Shown here in pieces: positions 50,001-59,418 of a DNA stretch of 64,000 bases. Every line of letters starts with the position of its first letter. Position 1 is the stretch's first letter. Below the pieces are notes generated by a model, which saw only the letters and a list, made by a program, of their open reading frames with translations, searched no databases and was not told where the DNA came from. Source of the DNA: a virus; the IMG/VR virus record IMGVR_UViG_3300021403_000004, positions 1-64,000 of that record, one strand, 5' to 3'. Both the position numbers and the translations under genes were made by a program.

Positions 50001-50261
50001 CTAAACGGTATCCCTGGCAGCGTGCGCATAGAAGTACCCGCACCAGAAATGCGCGAATGCCCGGTCTTCGTCGCCCAGTTCACTGTGGTAGATGACAGCC
50101 TGCGCTTCGGCAATCCCGTCCTTGTTGACCGTGACGCTGCCGTCGCCTCCCCGCAAGACCAGCGGGACGCGCATGACCTCGCGCTCAGTGCCCTCCTCGA
50201 ACACGATCACGTCGTCGCCCGCGTGCTGGGCAAGGTAGCGCCCGCTTGGCAGCCGTGCCAT
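50001..50261 (-). CDS. 86-residue hypothetical protein
   Basis: Start at 50261 after AAGGAGGG and a minus-strand TATACT (50288-50293). Beta-rich N-terminus (VIVFEEGTEREVMRVPLVLR), then HFWCGYFYAHAARD. Longer frame to 50444 crosses the repeats and was rejected. Confidence 0.6.
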   Translation of the reverse strand: MARLPSGRYLAQHAGDDVIVFEEGTEREVMRVPLVLRGGDGSVTVNKDGIAEAQAVIYHSELGDEDRAFAHFWCGYFYAHAARDTV

Positions 50262-50309
50262 GTGCCCTCCTTCTTGCTGTATGCTGCAGTATAACGGCCG
50301 CAGGTAGCC

Positions 50310-50515
50310 AGTCAAAGAAACAGCAGCCCAGGGACGCGAGTCAGCCAAGGACCAGCAGCCCGAGATCGCTTGCGCGCCAAGGACCAGCAGCCCGAGATCG
50401 CTTGCCCGCCAAGGACCAGCAGCCCGAGATCGCTTGCCCGCCAAGGACCAGCAGCCGAACCAGATGAGCCAGCCAGAAGACGGCAGCCACCGCCGGTCAG
50501 CCAGCCGAAGACTCC
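50310..50515 (+). repeat. AGCC array grading into exact 32-bp tandem repeats
   Basis: GCCAAGGACCAGCAGCCCGA then GATCGCTTGCCC occurs three to four times in tandem (about 50344-50456) with a period of 32 bp. Confidence 0.85.
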
Positions 50516-50529
50516 CTGACCGTCATGGC

Positions 50530-50640
50530 TCACCGGCCGCGGGGGCAGCCCGACTTCACGTTGTCCACCGGCACGAGGGCCGGGCAGTTCTGCGTCGTCA
50601 GCACGCCCCGCGTTAGCCCGGTCCTTACCTTGATGACCAT
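50530..50640 (-). CDS. 36-residue peptide
   Basis: MVIKVRTGLTRGVLTTQNCP and a short Cys-containing tail, after GGGGAAGAGTGAGG. Small, but with a proper ribosome site; no family. Confidence 0.4.
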   Translation of the reverse strand: MVIKVRTGLTRGVLTTQNCPALVPVDNVKSGCPRGR

Positions 50641-50684
50641 CACGCCTCACTCTTCCCCGTTCCGTAAAACGACCAGCCATGAGA

Positions 50685-50835
50685 CACGTGCCAGCCTCAG
50701 CGGCCCTGCAGCCAAGCGACTACAGCCAGCCACCCCATGCGTGCCGCCCTATCCGCTCAGCCAGCCAGCGTAGATGTGCCTTATGCCTCCCCTTCCTGCT
50801 GCCACAGATCGACAGCCAGCCAGCGTAGGCGTGCC
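50685..50835 (+). repeat. AGCC-box array
   Basis: Non-coding gap between the 36-residue peptide and the connector gene. Confidence 0.7.
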
Positions 50836-51774
50836 TCATACTCCCACCGAGCGCTTCGTGTTCTTGAAGGGCCGCAGCAGCTCTATCAGCCAGGGGTTGG
50901 CCTGGATGCGCGTGACGCCGTAATCGGAGACCCCCGCCACGCCGAAGGGCGCGTCCTTTGACTTGAACAAGTCCGCGGCCAGGATGAAGGACGCTTGCGT
51001 CACCGAGGCCGGGACCTGGCTCCAGCCCCAGGTCCCGGCGATCTGCACCCGGTCCAGGTGCGCGAACGGGTAGATGAAGGGGAACAGCTTCCCAGACTGC
51101 ACGGTGTAGGCCTGCCGGTACGGCCGCAAGATGCCCGTCGCGTTCAGGTTATAGCTGTCAGGCCCGATCCGGAGCTGGTAATCAGTGCCCTGCACCCAGG
51201 CCTCCTCGAAAGTGCCGTCACCATCGCGGTCCACGTTGAGCGCGGTCAGCGAGACCAGCGGGTCGATGTTGACCTTCACCAGCTCATGCGGCACGAAGGT
51301 GCGCACTTCGGTGATCCGGGTGAAGTGCTGGCCGCACCACTGGTTCACCCAGTCGCACACGGTCTGGATGGCGATCTGGGCCTGCGAGTCGTCGTCGCTG
51401 TCGGTGATGCCCAGCCGGTCCTTGAACTCCTCCAGGCCGATGTACCAGGTGCCGACCGCCGTCGGCAGCACCCGCCAGGTGCCCGGCTGGATGTCCGATA
51501 CCGCCCCGGTGCCGATCCAGACGAACGACCACAGGCCGTCAATGCCCGTGATGGCCGGCGAGCACGGCACGGGCAGCGTGTAGCTCCCGGCGGAATTGCG
51601 GACGACGTCCGCGGGAGCCGAGCCGTTGTAGGTGTGCGTGACGGACGTGCCAGACGGGTCAGTCACCACGCAGCTGACCGTGGTCGGGTCTGCCGCGACC
51701 TGGGAGCTGTTCAGGAAGACGTTGCCCAGCTCGGCTATCTCCGATGGTGACTCGTAGAAGACCGTTGCGGTCAT
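50836..51774 (-). CDS. head-tail connector-like protein with Ig-like start
   Basis: 312 residues. The N-terminal 110 residues look like a bacterial Ig-like beta domain. The rest reads GLEEFKDRLGITDSDDDSQA then QTVCDWVNQWCGQHF and SFILAADLFKSKDAPFGVAG, as in gp6-like connector proteins. Domain fusion is uncommon. Confidence 0.65.
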   Translation of the reverse strand: MTATVFYESPSEIAELGNVFLNSSQVAADPTTVSCVVTDPSGTSVTHTYNGSAPADVVRNSAGSYTLPVPCSPAITGIDGLWSFVWIGTGAVSDIQPGTWRVLPTAVGTWYIGLEEFKDRLGITDSDDDSQAQIAIQTVCDWVNQWCGQHFTRITEVRTFVPHELVKVNIDPLVSLTALNVDRDGDGTFEEAWVQGTDYQLRIGPDSYNLNATGILRPYRQAYTVQSGKLFPFIYPFAHLDRVQIAGTWGWSQVPASVTQASFILAADLFKSKDAPFGVAGVSDYGVTRIQANPWLIELLRPFKNTKRSVGV

Positions 51775-51871
51775 GCGCGCTGCCCTGGCTGAGGGTGACC
51801 CGCGCTACCAGCCGCCGGGTGCTGGTCCTGCATCCTCTTGCCTGCCAGGATACGCCTCGCCATCACGCCGG

Positions 51872-53746
51872 TCACGTCACCGTGGCGCGCATGCTCGCCA
51901 GCTCCGTCACGGCGGTGTCAATGCTGTGGCCGCCCACGACCGGGCCGGTCACTCCCGGTGCCGGGGCAGTGCCCGTGCCTGCCGCCAGCCCTGCCGCTGC
52001 CGTCACGTTGCTGGAGCTGGCCACGGACGGCGGCTGCGCCGTCCCGTTCCCGGTGCCCGCCCCTGCAGCGGCCACGGTCACGGCAACGGGCGCCTGGGCA
52101 GTGCCTGCAGCAGCGGCCAGCCCTGCGGCGGCCGTCACGGACGGCACCGTGGTGACCACGGCGTTCCAAGCCGTCCCGGCGCCCGGGGGCAGCCCGGCAA
52201 TGACAGTAACCTGCGCTGCTGGCGGCTGGGAAGCACCGGCCCCGGCTGCCAGCCCGGTACCGGCCACGACTTGCGCGGCAGGCGGCTGCGCGGTCCCGGC
52301 ACCGGGCGCCCGCCCTGCGCTCGCGGTCACGGCCGCAGCTGGCGGCTGCGCAGTTCCTGCTCCTGGTGCCCGCCCGGGGCCGGCCGCGATGACGGCGCCT
52401 GGCGGCTGCGCGGTTCCCGTCCCGGCAGCCAGGCCCGCGCTGGCAGTCACGCTGGCCACGGGCGGCTGGGCAGTGCCCGTTCCGGCAGCCAGGCCCGCGC
52501 TGATGACCGCCGGGGTCACTTCAAGGTCAGCCCAGTAGTTTTGCGTGCTGCCGGCCGTCGGGGTGGTGACCAGCGCCACCAGGTAGGGGTAGACGTCAGG
52601 CGGGCCCTGGGTGAAGGTGCCCTGCCCGGCCAGCGTCGTGCCATCGCTGAACGCAGGCGTCCCGCCGGCATTGCCGTTGTAGTTGTAGGCCAGTGACGCG
52701 GCAGACAGCTGCGGCGCCGAGATGGGGCCGTTGGTGACGCCGCTGGCGCCGATGCCGTTGCGCCAGTAATCGGTCTGCGCGTCCTTGGCGAAGCACGCGG
52801 CCGGCGAGGCAGCGCCGTTGTACACGCCGGCCTTGTACTTGCCCGCAGGGAGGGTCGCGCTCAGCGTGCACGAGATCCACCCGGACGCCGCGGCGCCCGA
52901 CCACGACGGCGCCGCGTTCGTGGCGGCCAGGGTGCCCGTCAGGCCGCCGCCGGTGATGCTCCAGATGTTCGCCGCGGTCGCCAGCTGCGTCGCGCCTGAT
53001 GGTGAGTAGTACCAGAGCTTGCTGACCACGCACGCCTGCGACAGCGCGATCTCGGTGGCGACCTCGTAATTGTCCGGGGCATCGGAGACGATCGACGGGT
53101 TCGGCGGCCCGGTGTTCGGCCACAGCCGGTACGTCCCCGCGTACCCGGCAGGGGCCGTGTCGGAGACGCTGGCGTCCATCCAGAAGTTGCCGTTGTTGCT
53201 GCCCGTGAAAGGCATGTTCACGGTCGCGTCCGTGCCTGCCGTGGAGAAAACGCCCTGCGGGTTGCCGAACGGGTCCGGCGCGGAAAAGCCCTGGTCCGAG
53301 AACGCGAACAGGGGCCCGCTGGTGATGCCCGATGTGTGGCCGCCGGAGCCGTACGAGTCAGCCGCGCCCGTGCCCGCGCCGGTCGTGTCGGAATCGCTGA
53401 AGCCGTGCAAGGTGACCGCAGCCCAGCCGGTGCACGCGTTGTACGTGCTGCCGATCGACAGCTGAATGGGCGTGCTGAGGGCGACGAAGTTCCACTGCCC
53501 GGCCGTCAGCGTCCCGGACGTGACCGTCGCAGCGGGCAGCAGCGTCCCGGTGCCGGCGCCGTCGACGTGCCACAGCGCGAACTTCCGCGCCGTCACGTCC
53601 TCGCCGGTGGCCACCCACTTCCAGTAGCCGGTGAACCACATGCCGCCCTGGGTCACCCGGAACAGGACGCCCACCAGGATGTTGCCGGTGTAGGGCACCG
53701 GCGAGGACGGGCCGTTAGTGGCCGGGAACAGCCGGTACGTCGTCAT
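51872..53746 (-). CDS. DUF4082-type structural protein with 20-residue repeats
   Basis: 624 residues. Tandem beta modules, including YEVATEIALSQACVVSKLWY and GKYKAGVYNGAASPAACFAK (DUF4082). The C-terminal 220 residues are imperfect 20-residue repeats (GLAAGTGTAQPPVASVTAS) identical in style to those of the next protein. Probably a surface fibre or decoration protein. Confidence 0.65.
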   Translation of the reverse strand: MTTYRLFPATNGPSSPVPYTGNILVGVLFRVTQGGMWFTGYWKWVATGEDVTARKFALWHVDGAGTGTLLPAATVTSGTLTAGQWNFVALSTPIQLSIGSTYNACTGWAAVTLHGFSDSDTTGAGTGAADSYGSGGHTSGITSGPLFAFSDQGFSAPDPFGNPQGVFSTAGTDATVNMPFTGSNNGNFWMDASVSDTAPAGYAGTYRLWPNTGPPNPSIVSDAPDNYEVATEIALSQACVVSKLWYYSPSGATQLATAANIWSITGGGLTGTLAATNAAPSWSGAAASGWISCTLSATLPAGKYKAGVYNGAASPAACFAKDAQTDYWRNGIGASGVTNGPISAPQLSAASLAYNYNGNAGGTPAFSDGTTLAGQGTFTQGPPDVYPYLVALVTTPTAGSTQNYWADLEVTPAVISAGLAAGTGTAQPPVASVTASAGLAAGTGTAQPPGAVIAAGPGRAPGAGTAQPPAAAVTASAGRAPGAGTAQPPAAQVVAGTGLAAGAGASQPPAAQVTVIAGLPPGAGTAWNAVVTTVPSVTAAAGLAAAAGTAQAPVAVTVAAAGAGTGNGTAQPPSVASSSNVTAAAGLAAGTGTAPAPGVTGPVVGGHSIDTAVTELASMRATVT

Positions 53747-56700
53747 GCGCCGCCTCCGGGGAAGGTCACCGTTGCCCGGCTGCTGGCAGCTGGCGTCACG
53801 CTGGCGCCAGCGCTGTAGCCCTTGATGACGTTCGCGGCAGCTGACACGGCGGGCAGCGGGGCCACCGCCAGCGAGCTGGCCAGCTGGGCCCGGGCCGTCA
53901 CCACGGCGGCTGCAGCCAGCGCTGCCGCGGTCGCAGCCGCCAGCACGGGCGTCCGGGCCGGGACCGCGGCCTGCGCGGTTCCTGCGCCCGTGGCCAGTGC
54001 GGCACTGGCGGTCACGCTCGCCACGGGCGGCTGGGCAGCCCCGGTCCCGGCGCCCAGGCCGGGAGCCTCAGCTGCCTGCGCTACCGGGCTGAGGGCCGCG
54101 CCCGTGCCTGCTGGCAGTCCCGGCACCCGGCCAGGCACGGGCGGCTGGGCAGTGCCCGTGCCAGCGCCCAGGCCCGCTGCGGCGACAGCTTGCGCACCAG
54201 GAGACTGCGCCGTGCCTGCGCCCGTGGCCAGCCCGGCACTCGCCGTCGTGCTGCCTGACGTGGACGCCGTGGCCGTCAGTGCCGCGCCCGTACCGGAAGC
54301 CAGCCCGGCAAGGACGGTGACCTGCGCACCAGGGGGCTGGGACGTGCCCGCACTGACGGCCGTGCCCGGCGTGAGCGCCACGGCTGGCTGCTGCGCGGTC
54401 CCGGCACCGGGCGCCAGCCCGGCACTGACCGCGTCTTGTACTGCCGGGAGCTGGGCCGTGCCAGCGCCCGTGACCAGCCCGGCGGCTGCCGCGAGCTGCG
54501 CGGCCGGGGCTTGCGCGGTTCCCGTGCCGGAGGCAAGGCCAGAAGCCGTTGCCGCGGTGGCCACGGGCGGCTGCGCGGTCCCGGTTCCGGTGGCAAGGCC
54601 CGGCTGCGCGGTAACTTGCGCACCCGGAGCCTGGGACGTGCCCGCGCCCGCAGCCAGCCCGGCATTTGCCGTGGTGTTCCCTGACGTCGATGCTGACGGG
54701 GCAAGTGCCGTGCCCGTCCCGGCAGCCAGCCCGGCACTGACGGTGACTTGCGCACCCGGAGCCTGGGCGGTGCCCGTGCCCGTGGCCAGTCCCGTGCTGG
54801 CAATCGCGAGCGCTCCCGGGGCCTGGGACGCGCCCGTGCCTGCGGCCAGTCCCGCGCTGGCAATGACCTGCGCTCCCGGGGGCTGGGACGTGCCCGTGCC
54901 TGCGGCCAGTCCCGCGCTGGCAATGACCTGCGCTCCCGGGGGCTGGGACGTGCCCGTGCCTGCGGCCAGTCCCGCGCTGGCAATGACCTGCGCTCCCGGG
55001 GGCTGGGACGTGCCCGTGCCTGCGGCCAGTCCTGGAGCAGCCGTGACCTGCGCGCCCGGAGCCTGGGAAGTACCTGTCCCGGCAGCCAGCCCGGCAGGAG
55101 CGGCAGCCACGGCAAGGGGGGTGTCCAGCGCCGCGCCGGTGCCCGTGGCCAGCCCCGGAACTGCCGTGACGACGGCAAGAGGGGTATCGAGTGCCGCGCC
55201 CGTCCCGGCAGCCAGGCCCGCTGGCGCCGTGGTGGCCGGCACCGTGGCCGCCGGGCTGGCGATGGCCTGCTGCTGGCGCCGGTAGCGCCGCTGCCACAGG
55301 TCCGACCCGGGCTGCACGGGCGGCGCCGTCACGGCCGGCTGGGCAGGCGGCCCCTGGAAGGCCAGCACCCAGTCGGGATCGCCCTGGCTGTTGCTGCCCT
55401 TGGCCGTGGAATTGTACGTCGTGCCCGTGGCAGCAGGCGACGTGGCGCCGTTGACGGGGTCAATCCAGGTCGCGGTGTACCCGGGATTCAGCAGCGCCTG
55501 GTTGACGGTGATCGTGGTGGCGTGGCTGAGGTACACCACGGCCAGCGAGCCGTCTGGCGTGATGGAGCCGGTGACGTAGGCGTCCGTCGTGGAGGACTCA
55601 TACTGGCTGGTGGTGTACGTGGAGTGCGTGCCGCGCCCGGACGTGATGAACTGGCTGGCCGTGTCCGGCAGCAGGTTCTGCCAGCCGGGCAGCCCCTCGA
55701 ACGCCGTCCTGATCGCCAGCGCGCTGTTCTTCCAGAACCAGCCGGTCGCCGCCTGGTTCTGGGCGGTGGCCGGCCACTCCCAGACGCCCTCATCACCGTG
55801 GATCTTGCCGCGCGCGCCTGACGACAGCGCCCACCAGGACTCTTGCCGGAAATTGCGGTCGAACGCGAAGCTCGACCCGCCGACGTACGATGAGCCGCCC
55901 TGGTAGAAGTAGCCGTCCCCGGCGATCACCGGCACGGTGCCGTCAGCCGAGTACGCCAGCTCAACCCCGTAGTAGATGACCTGGTAGCTGTAGACGAAGT
56001 TGTACTGGGCGTTGGCGAAGCCCCACGCCTGGTGGGTGTTATTGCCGTCCAGCGTCAGGCGGCTGGTGGTCTCGGGATTGTTCTCGATGGACACCACGTG
56101 CGCGTCCCCGGCCGCGCGCACGCCCGTCATGAACGCCGTGATCAGCGCGTCATTCTCGCCGAAGTAGTCATCGGCAAGGTTCCAGACGAGGTTGGGCAGG
56201 CCTTTGTACCGGTTGCCGAGCGCTGTGCCGTACGCGGTGAACTCTGCCGCCGACTTGCCGAACAACGGCCCGGGACCGGAGCTGAAGTCGCTATCGTAGC
56301 CGATGGCGTTCAGGAACACGCAGATGCCCTTGGCCCGGGCGCTGGCCAGGAAGTAGTCGATCCGCTGCCAGTACGCTTCCGTCAGGCCCGACGACGGGCT
56401 CGCGCCCGATGTCCCGGTTGACGGCGCGCCGCCCTGGAAGGGGTACAGCCCGTCGAACGTCACGCCCTGGTCGTTGATGTTGCCGGACTGGGTGGTGCCC
56501 ATCGGCTTGGTGTAGACGACGTTGACGCCCTGGGCCTGGCGGGTGGCCAGGTAAGTGTCGTAGTCGGCCTGCCAGGCGCCGGACGTCCAGCGCCCCACGT
56601 TGCCGCACAGCGCCCAGGCTGCGTCGCCCCACACCAGCCGGGGCGTGCCGTACTGGTCGGTGAAGTACCCGTTCGCGCCGCCCGCGGTGCCCGTGATGAC

Positions 56701-57615
56701 CGGCGGGTCAATGAACCGGTACCAGGGGATGTTGGGATTGCGCCAGCGGTGCCGGAAGAACACGCCGCCCGGCTGGGCAGGCAGCGACGGCGGCGCGGGC
56801 GTGGATGCCTGCCCGTCCAGGCCGGAGCCGGCGGCGGCCGCCAGCCCGGCCATGACGGGCGGCGGCAGGCTGCTCGGGACGGGCTGCTGCGGGCGCCTCC
56901 ACCAGCGCCGCCAGGACGCGCTGCCCGGCTGCGGGGCTGGCGGCAGTGACGGCGGCGGGGCGGCCAGCTTGAACGCGACCAGGAGCAGGCCCCAGGTGGT
57001 GGCCCCGGAGATCGCCCAGGACAGGGACTCCAGGCCGCCCGTGGAGTTGCCGTAGCCCGCCACGAGCTGCGCGCTGTTGCTGGACCCCGAGTTCACCGCG
57101 GAGGAATAACCGGACAGCGTGTACGTGCTGCCGTACCCGGCGTCGCCCGCCATGCCGAGCAGGAACTCGCCCGCCGTGGCCGAGGAGTACGTCGTGCCGC
57201 CGGTGATGGTGGCTGGCGATGCCGTGCCCGTGTTGTGCCCGGCAGTGCCGTCCAGGATGGCCGTGGTGCTGCCCGCCTGGAGCCCGGCTACCTCAAGCAG
57301 GCCGGCGACGGCGCCGAAGTTCGTGCCGTTGGTGCACGTGATGACGGGCTTGAGGCCGGCATCGCCCGCTGGGGTGTCCAGCGCCCAGAAGGACAGGCCG
57401 CCCTGGCCCGACGGGTAGGCAACGGACCCGATGCTCGTGAAGCTGTTGGCCGCCGCGTCCTTGACGGTCGTGGGAACGGTGACCGTGTTGGAGTCCAGCG
57501 ACACCACGACGATCAGCTTGGAGCCCGATGACAGGCTCGCCGTGGACGGCGTGACCGTGCAGTTGCCGGAGCCGGCCACGGCACCGGTGGCTGACTGGAG
57601 GACGGACCAGCTCAC
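53743..57615 (-). CDS. GH140/DUF4038-like glycosidase with 20-residue repeat tail
   Basis: 1290 residues. N-terminal beta domain (about 1-215), a Pro-rich linker, then a DUF4038-type (apiosidase-like) barrel about 310-700: LVWGDAAWALCGNVGRWTSG, YLATRQAQGVNVVYTKPMG, NLVWNLADDYFGEND, VSIENNPETTSRLTL. A collagen-binding-type domain with FITSGRGTHSTYTTSQYESS follows. From about 780 to 1250 there are roughly 20 repeats of GLAAGTGTSQPPGAQVIASA type. A depolymerase on the virion is the likely role. Confidence 0.75.
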   Translation of the reverse strand: MSWSVLQSATGAVAGSGNCTVTPSTASLSSGSKLIVVVSLDSNTVTVPTTVKDAAANSFTSIGSVAYPSGQGGLSFWALDTPAGDAGLKPVITCTNGTNFGAVAGLLEVAGLQAGSTTAILDGTAGHNTGTASPATITGGTTYSSATAGEFLLGMAGDAGYGSTYTLSGYSSAVNSGSSNSAQLVAGYGNSTGGLESLSWAISGATTWGLLLVAFKLAAPPPSLPPAPQPGSASWRRWWRRPQQPVPSSLPPPVMAGLAAAAGSGLDGQASTPAPPSLPAQPGGVFFRHRWRNPNIPWYRFIDPPVITGTAGGANGYFTDQYGTPRLVWGDAAWALCGNVGRWTSGAWQADYDTYLATRQAQGVNVVYTKPMGTTQSGNINDQGVTFDGLYPFQGGAPSTGTSGASPSSGLTEAYWQRIDYFLASARAKGICVFLNAIGYDSDFSSGPGPLFGKSAAEFTAYGTALGNRYKGLPNLVWNLADDYFGENDALITAFMTGVRAAGDAHVVSIENNPETTSRLTLDGNNTHQAWGFANAQYNFVYSYQVIYYGVELAYSADGTVPVIAGDGYFYQGGSSYVGGSSFAFDRNFRQESWWALSSGARGKIHGDEGVWEWPATAQNQAATGWFWKNSALAIRTAFEGLPGWQNLLPDTASQFITSGRGTHSTYTTSQYESSTTDAYVTGSITPDGSLAVVYLSHATTITVNQALLNPGYTATWIDPVNGATSPAATGTTYNSTAKGSNSQGDPDWVLAFQGPPAQPAVTAPPVQPGSDLWQRRYRRQQQAIASPAATVPATTAPAGLAAGTGAALDTPLAVVTAVPGLATGTGAALDTPLAVAAAPAGLAAGTGTSQAPGAQVTAAPGLAAGTGTSQPPGAQVIASAGLAAGTGTSQPPGAQVIASAGLAAGTGTSQPPGAQVIASAGLAAGTGASQAPGALAIASTGLATGTGTAQAPGAQVTVSAGLAAGTGTALAPSASTSGNTTANAGLAAGAGTSQAPGAQVTAQPGLATGTGTAQPPVATAATASGLASGTGTAQAPAAQLAAAAGLVTGAGTAQLPAVQDAVSAGLAPGAGTAQQPAVALTPGTAVSAGTSQPPGAQVTVLAGLASGTGAALTATASTSGSTTASAGLATGAGTAQSPGAQAVAAAGLGAGTGTAQPPVPGRVPGLPAGTGAALSPVAQAAEAPGLGAGTGAAQPPVASVTASAALATGAGTAQAAVPARTPVLAAATAAALAAAAVVTARAQLASSLAVAPLPAVSAAANVIKGYSAGASVTPAASSRATVTFPGGGA
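54841..55020 (-). repeat. perfect 60-bp tandem repeats
   Basis: Three identical 60-bp units, each encoding one 20-residue repeat of the glycosidase tail. The neighbouring units are diverged copies. Confidence 0.95.
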
Positions 57616-57655
57616 GCGTGCCCACCTCCTGCCAGGTCAGGCCGGACTGCCCCCC

Positions 57656-58237
57656 TCAGTTCTCGCCGTAGACCCGCATCTGGGTCAGCGTCGTGCTGTT
57701 GGCGGCGTTGGAGGCAGACCAGGTCCCGAACAATTCCAGGAACAGGCTGATCTCGTTGTTCACGCCCGTCAGGTTGTTGGAGAACATCAGCGACTGGGGC
57801 GCCGTCGACCACACGGACGTGGCCACGACGGCCACCCGGATCTCGCCGTTGGCCTGCAGCGTGGTGCCCAGGTTGCCAACTGCCTGGCAGGTGACGTCGC
57901 AGTCGATGGACCACGGGAAGACGGTGGTGATCGCCGGGGTCAGCGTGGCGGACGTGAACAGCGTCGCGCCGCCAGTGCCCGCGATCGTCCCGGCCGCGGC
58001 GTCCAGGCCGGCGGCGTAGACGAACGTGGCCGTGCCCGCCACCGACGTGATGGTGCCCTCAGCCTTGAGGTGCAGGGCCTTGCCCGGGTAGGTGAAGTAG
58101 CCGGCCGGGATCAGGCAGCGCGGGATGGATGATGACGCGATGGCCGAGATAGGCGCCTGCGTAGTGTACGTGTTCTTGGTGACCGAGGCAGGAAGGGAGT
58201 ACAGCAGTTCCCCCTGGGTCATGGTATAACCGCTCAA
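57656..58237 (-). CDS. virion decoration or minor structural protein
   Basis: 193 residues, TTG after AAAAGGAG (ATG at 58222 possible). Beta-sandwich composition (GTITSVAGTATFVYAAGLDA, FPWSIDCDVTCQAVGN). Between fibre genes; no specific family. Confidence 0.6.
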   Translation of the reverse strand: MSGYTMTQGELLYSLPASVTKNTYTTQAPISAIASSSIPRCLIPAGYFTYPGKALHLKAEGTITSVAGTATFVYAAGLDAAAGTIAGTGGATLFTSATLTPAITTVFPWSIDCDVTCQAVGNLGTTLQANGEIRVAVVATSVWSTAPQSLMFSNNLTGVNNEISLFLELFGTWSASNAANSTTLTQMRVYGEN

Positions 58238-58296
58238 GATGATCTCCTTTTGACCGGAATCAGAGCGTTCCCAAAGAAATGTGTTATGCTCAGAGC

Positions 58297-58887
58297 ATGG
58301 CTAACAAAAGGAGATTTACGCCGAAGCAAGATTCCGACATTGCTGCCCTCTACGTCGACAAAGGCCTGACGATGGACGCCATCGCTGCGCGGTACGTGAA
58401 CGCATCGGTTAACAGCGTCCGGAATTCGCTGCTGCGCAGTAACGTGACTATCAGGCCGAAGAACAGTCCACGGCCTGATGAGGACTGGCCTGTCTGCTCC
58501 TGTGGCGGGCGCGTGATCTACAAGACGGCCGGCCAGTGCGCAAGCTGCTACCACCGGGAGCGCAATCGTGTGCCTGAAGTCAGAGAGGCAAAATTCACCT
58601 GGTGGCTTCGAAAAGCACATGGCATGAGCCGGGAAGCTTACGATGCCATGCTGGCCGCGCAAGACGGGGTATGTGCAATCTGCCGCAGTCCTGACCCACG
58701 AGGACACCGGCTCGCGGTCGACCACGATCATGCTTGCTGCCCTGGTGAGGGATCGGCATGCAGCTCGTGCATCCGCGGACTGCTGTGCGTGAGCTGCAAT
58801 ACGGCACTTGGATCGCTTCATGACGACGTGAGGCTTGCTGAAGCCCTCATCGCCTACCTGAAGCACACCCGTAGTAATCATGGCTGA
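58297..58887 (+). CDS. endonuclease VII-type recombination/homing nuclease
   Basis: 196 residues. N-terminal HTH (MDAIAARYVNASVNSVRNSL), zinc-binding CSCGGRVIYKTAGQCASC, then the endonuclease VII core: MLAAQDGVCAICRSPDPRGH, LAVDHDHACC and IRGLLCVSCNTALG. TATGCT lies 6 nt before the ATG (leaderless-type). Plus strand, squeezed between minus structural genes: its TGA is adjacent to the next stop. Probable homing insertion. Confidence 0.85.
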   Translation: MANKRRFTPKQDSDIAALYVDKGLTMDAIAARYVNASVNSVRNSLLRSNVTIRPKNSPRPDEDWPVCSCGGRVIYKTAGQCASCYHRERNRVPEVREAKFTWWLRKAHGMSREAYDAMLAAQDGVCAICRSPDPRGHRLAVDHDHACCPGEGSACSSCIRGLLCVSCNTALGSLHDDVRLAEALIAYLKHTRSNHG

Positions 58888-59415
58888 TCACGTCGTGATG
58901 CTGAAGACGGTGCCGCTGCTGTACCCGGTGGTGAACCAGGCAATGGTGAACGTGCCCGCCGTCACCGATTGCGACCCGCCGAAGTAATTGAAGCAGAATC
59001 CCTGGTTGGCGACGGTTCCCGCGGTGATGGACGTGCAGTACACCAGGTCGCCGAAGACCGCGCTGACCGTGACGGTCGTCCAGCTGGCATTGGCGGCATG
59101 GAACGCCAGCGCATTGGTGGCCGTCCCGTCAATGCCGTAGGACAGCGTGCCCAGGGCCGTGCCGCCCGCGGTGTAGTTCGTGCCGGATGCCTCATTGGCC
59201 GTCACCCACGGGCCGCCGGCGCCGTTGTAGCCGATGTGCGCCATCGTGTCGGTGTTCAGCGGCGTGGTCGTCAGGTACAGGGCGGCCTTGAAGCCGTTGT
59301 TGGCGATGCCCGTGGTGACCCAGCCCGTGGGCAGGGACGTCCCGCTGCCGGCCGTCGCCTGCAGCAGGGGGTTGTTCATGGTCTGCGTGAAGATGGCACT
59401 ACCTGACCAGGCCAC
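58888..59415 (-). CDS. minor structural protein
   Basis: 175 residues, small and beta-rich (LPTGWVTTGIANNGFKAALY, FCFNYFGGSQSVTAG). Phage structural character; resembles decoration proteins. No family assigned. Confidence 0.55.
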   Translation of the reverse strand: MAWSGSAIFTQTMNNPLLQATAGSGTSLPTGWVTTGIANNGFKAALYLTTTPLNTDTMAHIGYNGAGGPWVTANEASGTNYTAGGTALGTLSYGIDGTATNALAFHAANASWTTVTVSAVFGDLVYCTSITAGTVANQGFCFNYFGGSQSVTAGTFTIAWFTTGYSSGTVFSITT

Positions 59416-59418
59416 GGC

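Noticed and set aside
53822-55285. 487-codon plus-strand ORF rich in Ala/Pro/Val
   Set aside because: It mirrors the repeat tail of the minus-strand glycosidase; composition follows GC-rich codon bias and the 60-bp repeats, and it has no ribosome site.
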